Source of the DNA: Coprosoma sp963632935
GTDB taxonomy: Bacteria > Bacillota_I > Bacilli_A > RF39 > UBA660
Assembly (NCBI GenBank): GCA_963632935.1
Contig: CAVGWA010000002.1
Span: 1 to 64,000, forward strand
Length of the DNA: 64,000 bases
Direction: 5' to 3'
Under the pieces are notes generated by a model that saw only the letters and a list, made by a program, of their open reading frames with translations, was not told where the DNA came from and did not search any database. Both the position numbers and the translations under genes were made by a program. Positions 62,501-64,000 of this stretch are shown piece by piece (position 1 is the stretch's first letter; every line of letters starts with the position of its first letter).

Positions 62501-63823
62501 ATGAGAACAGCAGCCTATGTTGATGCAGAGGGTAATCCAATTAATCAATCATTACAGCAAAAAAAGCCATTATTAATATGTTTCTTTTTCTTTGGAACTA
62601 TATTGCCGATTATAATCATAATTACAATTATTGTTAATATCGTTTTAAATATGAAATGTATAGATATCTATAATGCAATTAAAACAAAAAGTTTAAATTA
62701 TATTAAAGATCAAGGAACAGTACCAAGCATAGAAGGTGAAAGTATAACAATAAGATTAGAAGAATTATATTCAAATGGATATTTAAATAGTAATGAAACA
62801 GGTAGTGTAAAATGTTCTGGTAGTGTAAAGGTAACAAAATATAAAAATGAATATGTTTATACTATAGATGCAAGAAATTGTTCTTCTTGTTCAACAAATC
62901 AAAAGTATTCATCATGGAGTAGTGAGTCATCAGTATATCCTTATGGAAAAGCAATAGTAGATGTTATACCATATTATAATTACTATGATAGACAAGTAGG
63001 TATGACAAAGTGGTCTAATTATTATGATGAAGATGAATTATCAGATGAACTTTCAAAATATGGTATAAAATTACCATTGGACACATCAGAACTTCCAGAA
63101 ATTCCAAAAGGATCAAAAGAAGTAAAAATTGAAAATGATACAGCTTATTATTATCGTTATCGTGATCGCAGCTGGAAATGGTACGATATAGAAGGAGATT
63201 ATTCGGAATTTTCATCAGAACAACCACAAGGATATGCGAATAAAGATGAAGGCAGTGAACGTTATACCGAATGGACAGAATATTCTTTAGATTATCCTGA
63301 AGAAAAATCATATCGTTCTATTGCCCAAACAACTGGTTACAAATTTTACTATACAAATAAAAAAGGTAAAAAAGTATATTATAATAGTGGAAAATATACC
63401 CCAAGAGAATCTGTAAATACTGAAAAATATACAGAAACTGAAAATGATACAGCTACTTTATATCATTATCGTGATAAACAATGGCGTTGGTATAATGGAA
63501 CAAAAAGAAAATATAGTTCATTAAGCATCAAAGCTCAATCAGATAAAATAATAAAAGATAAAGACACAGAAACATTAGGTTCACCTTCTTCGTGGCAAGC
63601 TAGTAGTACTATAAATACAACTAATCAAGCATATAGAGTAGAAGAAAAAAAATTAATGACTAAATTTAGAACACAATATGAAATTTTATCATTAAAAGTA
63701 TTAAAAGAACCATTAACTAAAGAAAAATTCGAAAAAAAAGTAAAAATGTCACTTAAATCATTTGCTTCAAATGAAAATTATAAATTAGAAGTTACATACA
63801 AATTCAAATACAAAAAAAGTTAA
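62501..63823 (+). CDS. Membrane-anchored protein with repeated Trp/Tyr motifs
   Basis: This 440-aa protein has one membrane helix near the N-terminus (about 22-50), then a pilin-like segment (CIDIYNAIKTKSLNYIKDQG, with NGYLNSNETGSVKCSG) and a Tyr/Trp/Ser-rich external domain. A unit of about 60-70 residues occurs twice: ENDTAYYYRYRDRSWKWYDI and ENDTATLYHYRDKQWRWYNG. Similar WxxY-rich stretches are seen in surface proteins of uncultured Bacilli. No enzyme motif is recognised. GTAGGTGGGAT precedes the ATG. Confidence 0.65.
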   Translation: MRTAAYVDAEGNPINQSLQQKKPLLICFFFFGTILPIIIIITIIVNIVLNMKCIDIYNAIKTKSLNYIKDQGTVPSIEGESITIRLEELYSNGYLNSNETGSVKCSGSVKVTKYKNEYVYTIDARNCSSCSTNQKYSSWSSESSVYPYGKAIVDVIPYYNYYDRQVGMTKWSNYYDEDELSDELSKYGIKLPLDTSELPEIPKGSKEVKIENDTAYYYRYRDRSWKWYDIEGDYSEFSSEQPQGYANKDEGSERYTEWTEYSLDYPEEKSYRSIAQTTGYKFYYTNKKGKKVYYNSGKYTPRESVNTEKYTETENDTATLYHYRDKQWRWYNGTKRKYSSLSIKAQSDKIIKDKDTETLGSPSSWQASSTINTTNQAYRVEEKKLMTKFRTQYEILSLKVLKEPLTKEKFEKKVKMSLKSFASNENYKLEVTYKFKYKKS

Positions 63824-63826
63824 ATT

Positions 63827-63849
63827 CCATTTCTAAAAATGGTTTTTTT
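63827..63849 (+). terminator. Intrinsic terminator
   Basis: CCATTT (63827-63832) with AAATGG (63837-63842), loop CTAA, T7. Confidence 0.8.
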
Positions 63850-63876
63850 AATACATAATTAAGAATATAATTAGAT

Positions 63877-64000
63877 ATGAAAAAAGTACATTTAAAATCG
63901 GAAAAAGCATTAAATATAAAATTAACCAATTTAATAGCCATATTTATCATATTATTAACAATAATCACCTCCTTTGTATTTGCTTATATAAAAAAACAAA
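63877..64000 (+). CDS. Membrane protein, start only (runs off the window)
   Basis: An open frame begins at the ATG at 63877 and continues to the window edge. The first 41 residues carry a basic N-terminus and one strong hydrophobic helix (LTNLIAIFIILLTIITSFVF). A TATAAT at 63866-63871 lies only 6 nt upstream and no ribosome-binding site is seen, so a leaderless mRNA is possible, or the true start is elsewhere. The product cannot be named. Confidence 0.5.
   Translation, partial: MKKVHLKSEKALNIKLTNLIAIFIILLTIITSFVFAYIKKQ

Noticed and set aside
1..64000. CRISPR arrays, tRNA and rRNA genes
   Set aside because: No regularly spaced repeats and no cloverleaf or rRNA signature was seen on either strand.
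1..64000. Genetic code 4 (TGA as Trp)
   Set aside because: Trp uses TGG throughout and TGA ends several genes (YfhO, asnB, spoVIF, recU, ruvX).

Overview
The window comes from a low-GC, endospore-forming Firmicute (Bacilli, probably an uncultured Erysipelotrichia-like or RF39-like gut lineage). The DNA is very AT-rich and genes are tightly packed. Trp is encoded by TGG and TGA is used as a stop, so the standard bacterial code applies and a code-4 Mollicute is excluded. Sporulation genes (SpoIVA, SpoVIF, a CotY/CotZ-type coat protein, a YutH-like coat protein), SecA1, long HPF, RNase Y, RecU, a glmS ribozyme and Agr-type signalling fit this placement.

Layout. 0-1 kb: rplM-rpsI with an L13-type leader. 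1.1 kb: a compact RNA-like element with its own promoter and terminator. 1.2-9.6 kb: an rRNA methyltransferase, an RluA-type pseudouridine synthase, a PIG-L deacetylase and YfhO membrane protein, an HTH protein, a Ca2+-type P-type ATPase and a lipoprotein. 9.7-12.5 kb: a complete Agr-like quorum-sensing locus. The LytTR regulator and GHKL kinase are on the + strand. agrB and a 39-codon agrD, too short for ordinary ORF calling, converge on them from the - strand. 12.8-16.2 kb: csp, hpf, secA. 16.3-20.2 kb: a decayed mobile island with KilA-N, tyrosine recombinase and RhuM genes, all frameshifted, plus remnants. 20.3-29.7 kb: an AAA ATPase, glmS behind its ribozyme, a patatin, trpS, two coat-type genes and a NifU-like scaffold.

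29.8-38.5 kb: a glucosaminidase-like protein, an RDD protein, asnB plus a membrane protein plus an aberrant MurE-like ligase, a holin-like protein, a bacterial Tam41-type CDP-DAG synthase and engB. 38.5-45 kb: der, spoVIF, spoIVA, HU, cca, dnaD, nth. 45-48.8 kb (- strand): recU-PBP1. 49-53.3 kb: a CmpB-family membrane protein, an unknown protein, a candidate structured ncRNA and two VanY-type carboxypeptidases. 53.4-60.8 kb: the conserved ruvX-DUF1292-mltG-trmR-trhP1-trhP2-greA block (tRNA mo5U34 synthesis, with a DUF975 gene inserted) and rny. 60.8-64 kb: a polysaccharide deacetylase and unknown membrane proteins; the last gene runs off the window.

Together the window holds much cell-envelope machinery (PBP1, MltG, VanY x2, NodB deacetylase, AsnB/MurE-like, GlmS, YfhO), peptide quorum sensing and late sporulation functions. 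The points most worth a second look are the Agr locus with its predicted autoinducer, the mitochondrial-type Tam41, the MurE-like protein lacking several family motifs next to asnB, and the RNA-like element near 51.2 kb with crossing inverted repeats. No tRNA, rRNA or CRISPR array was seen.
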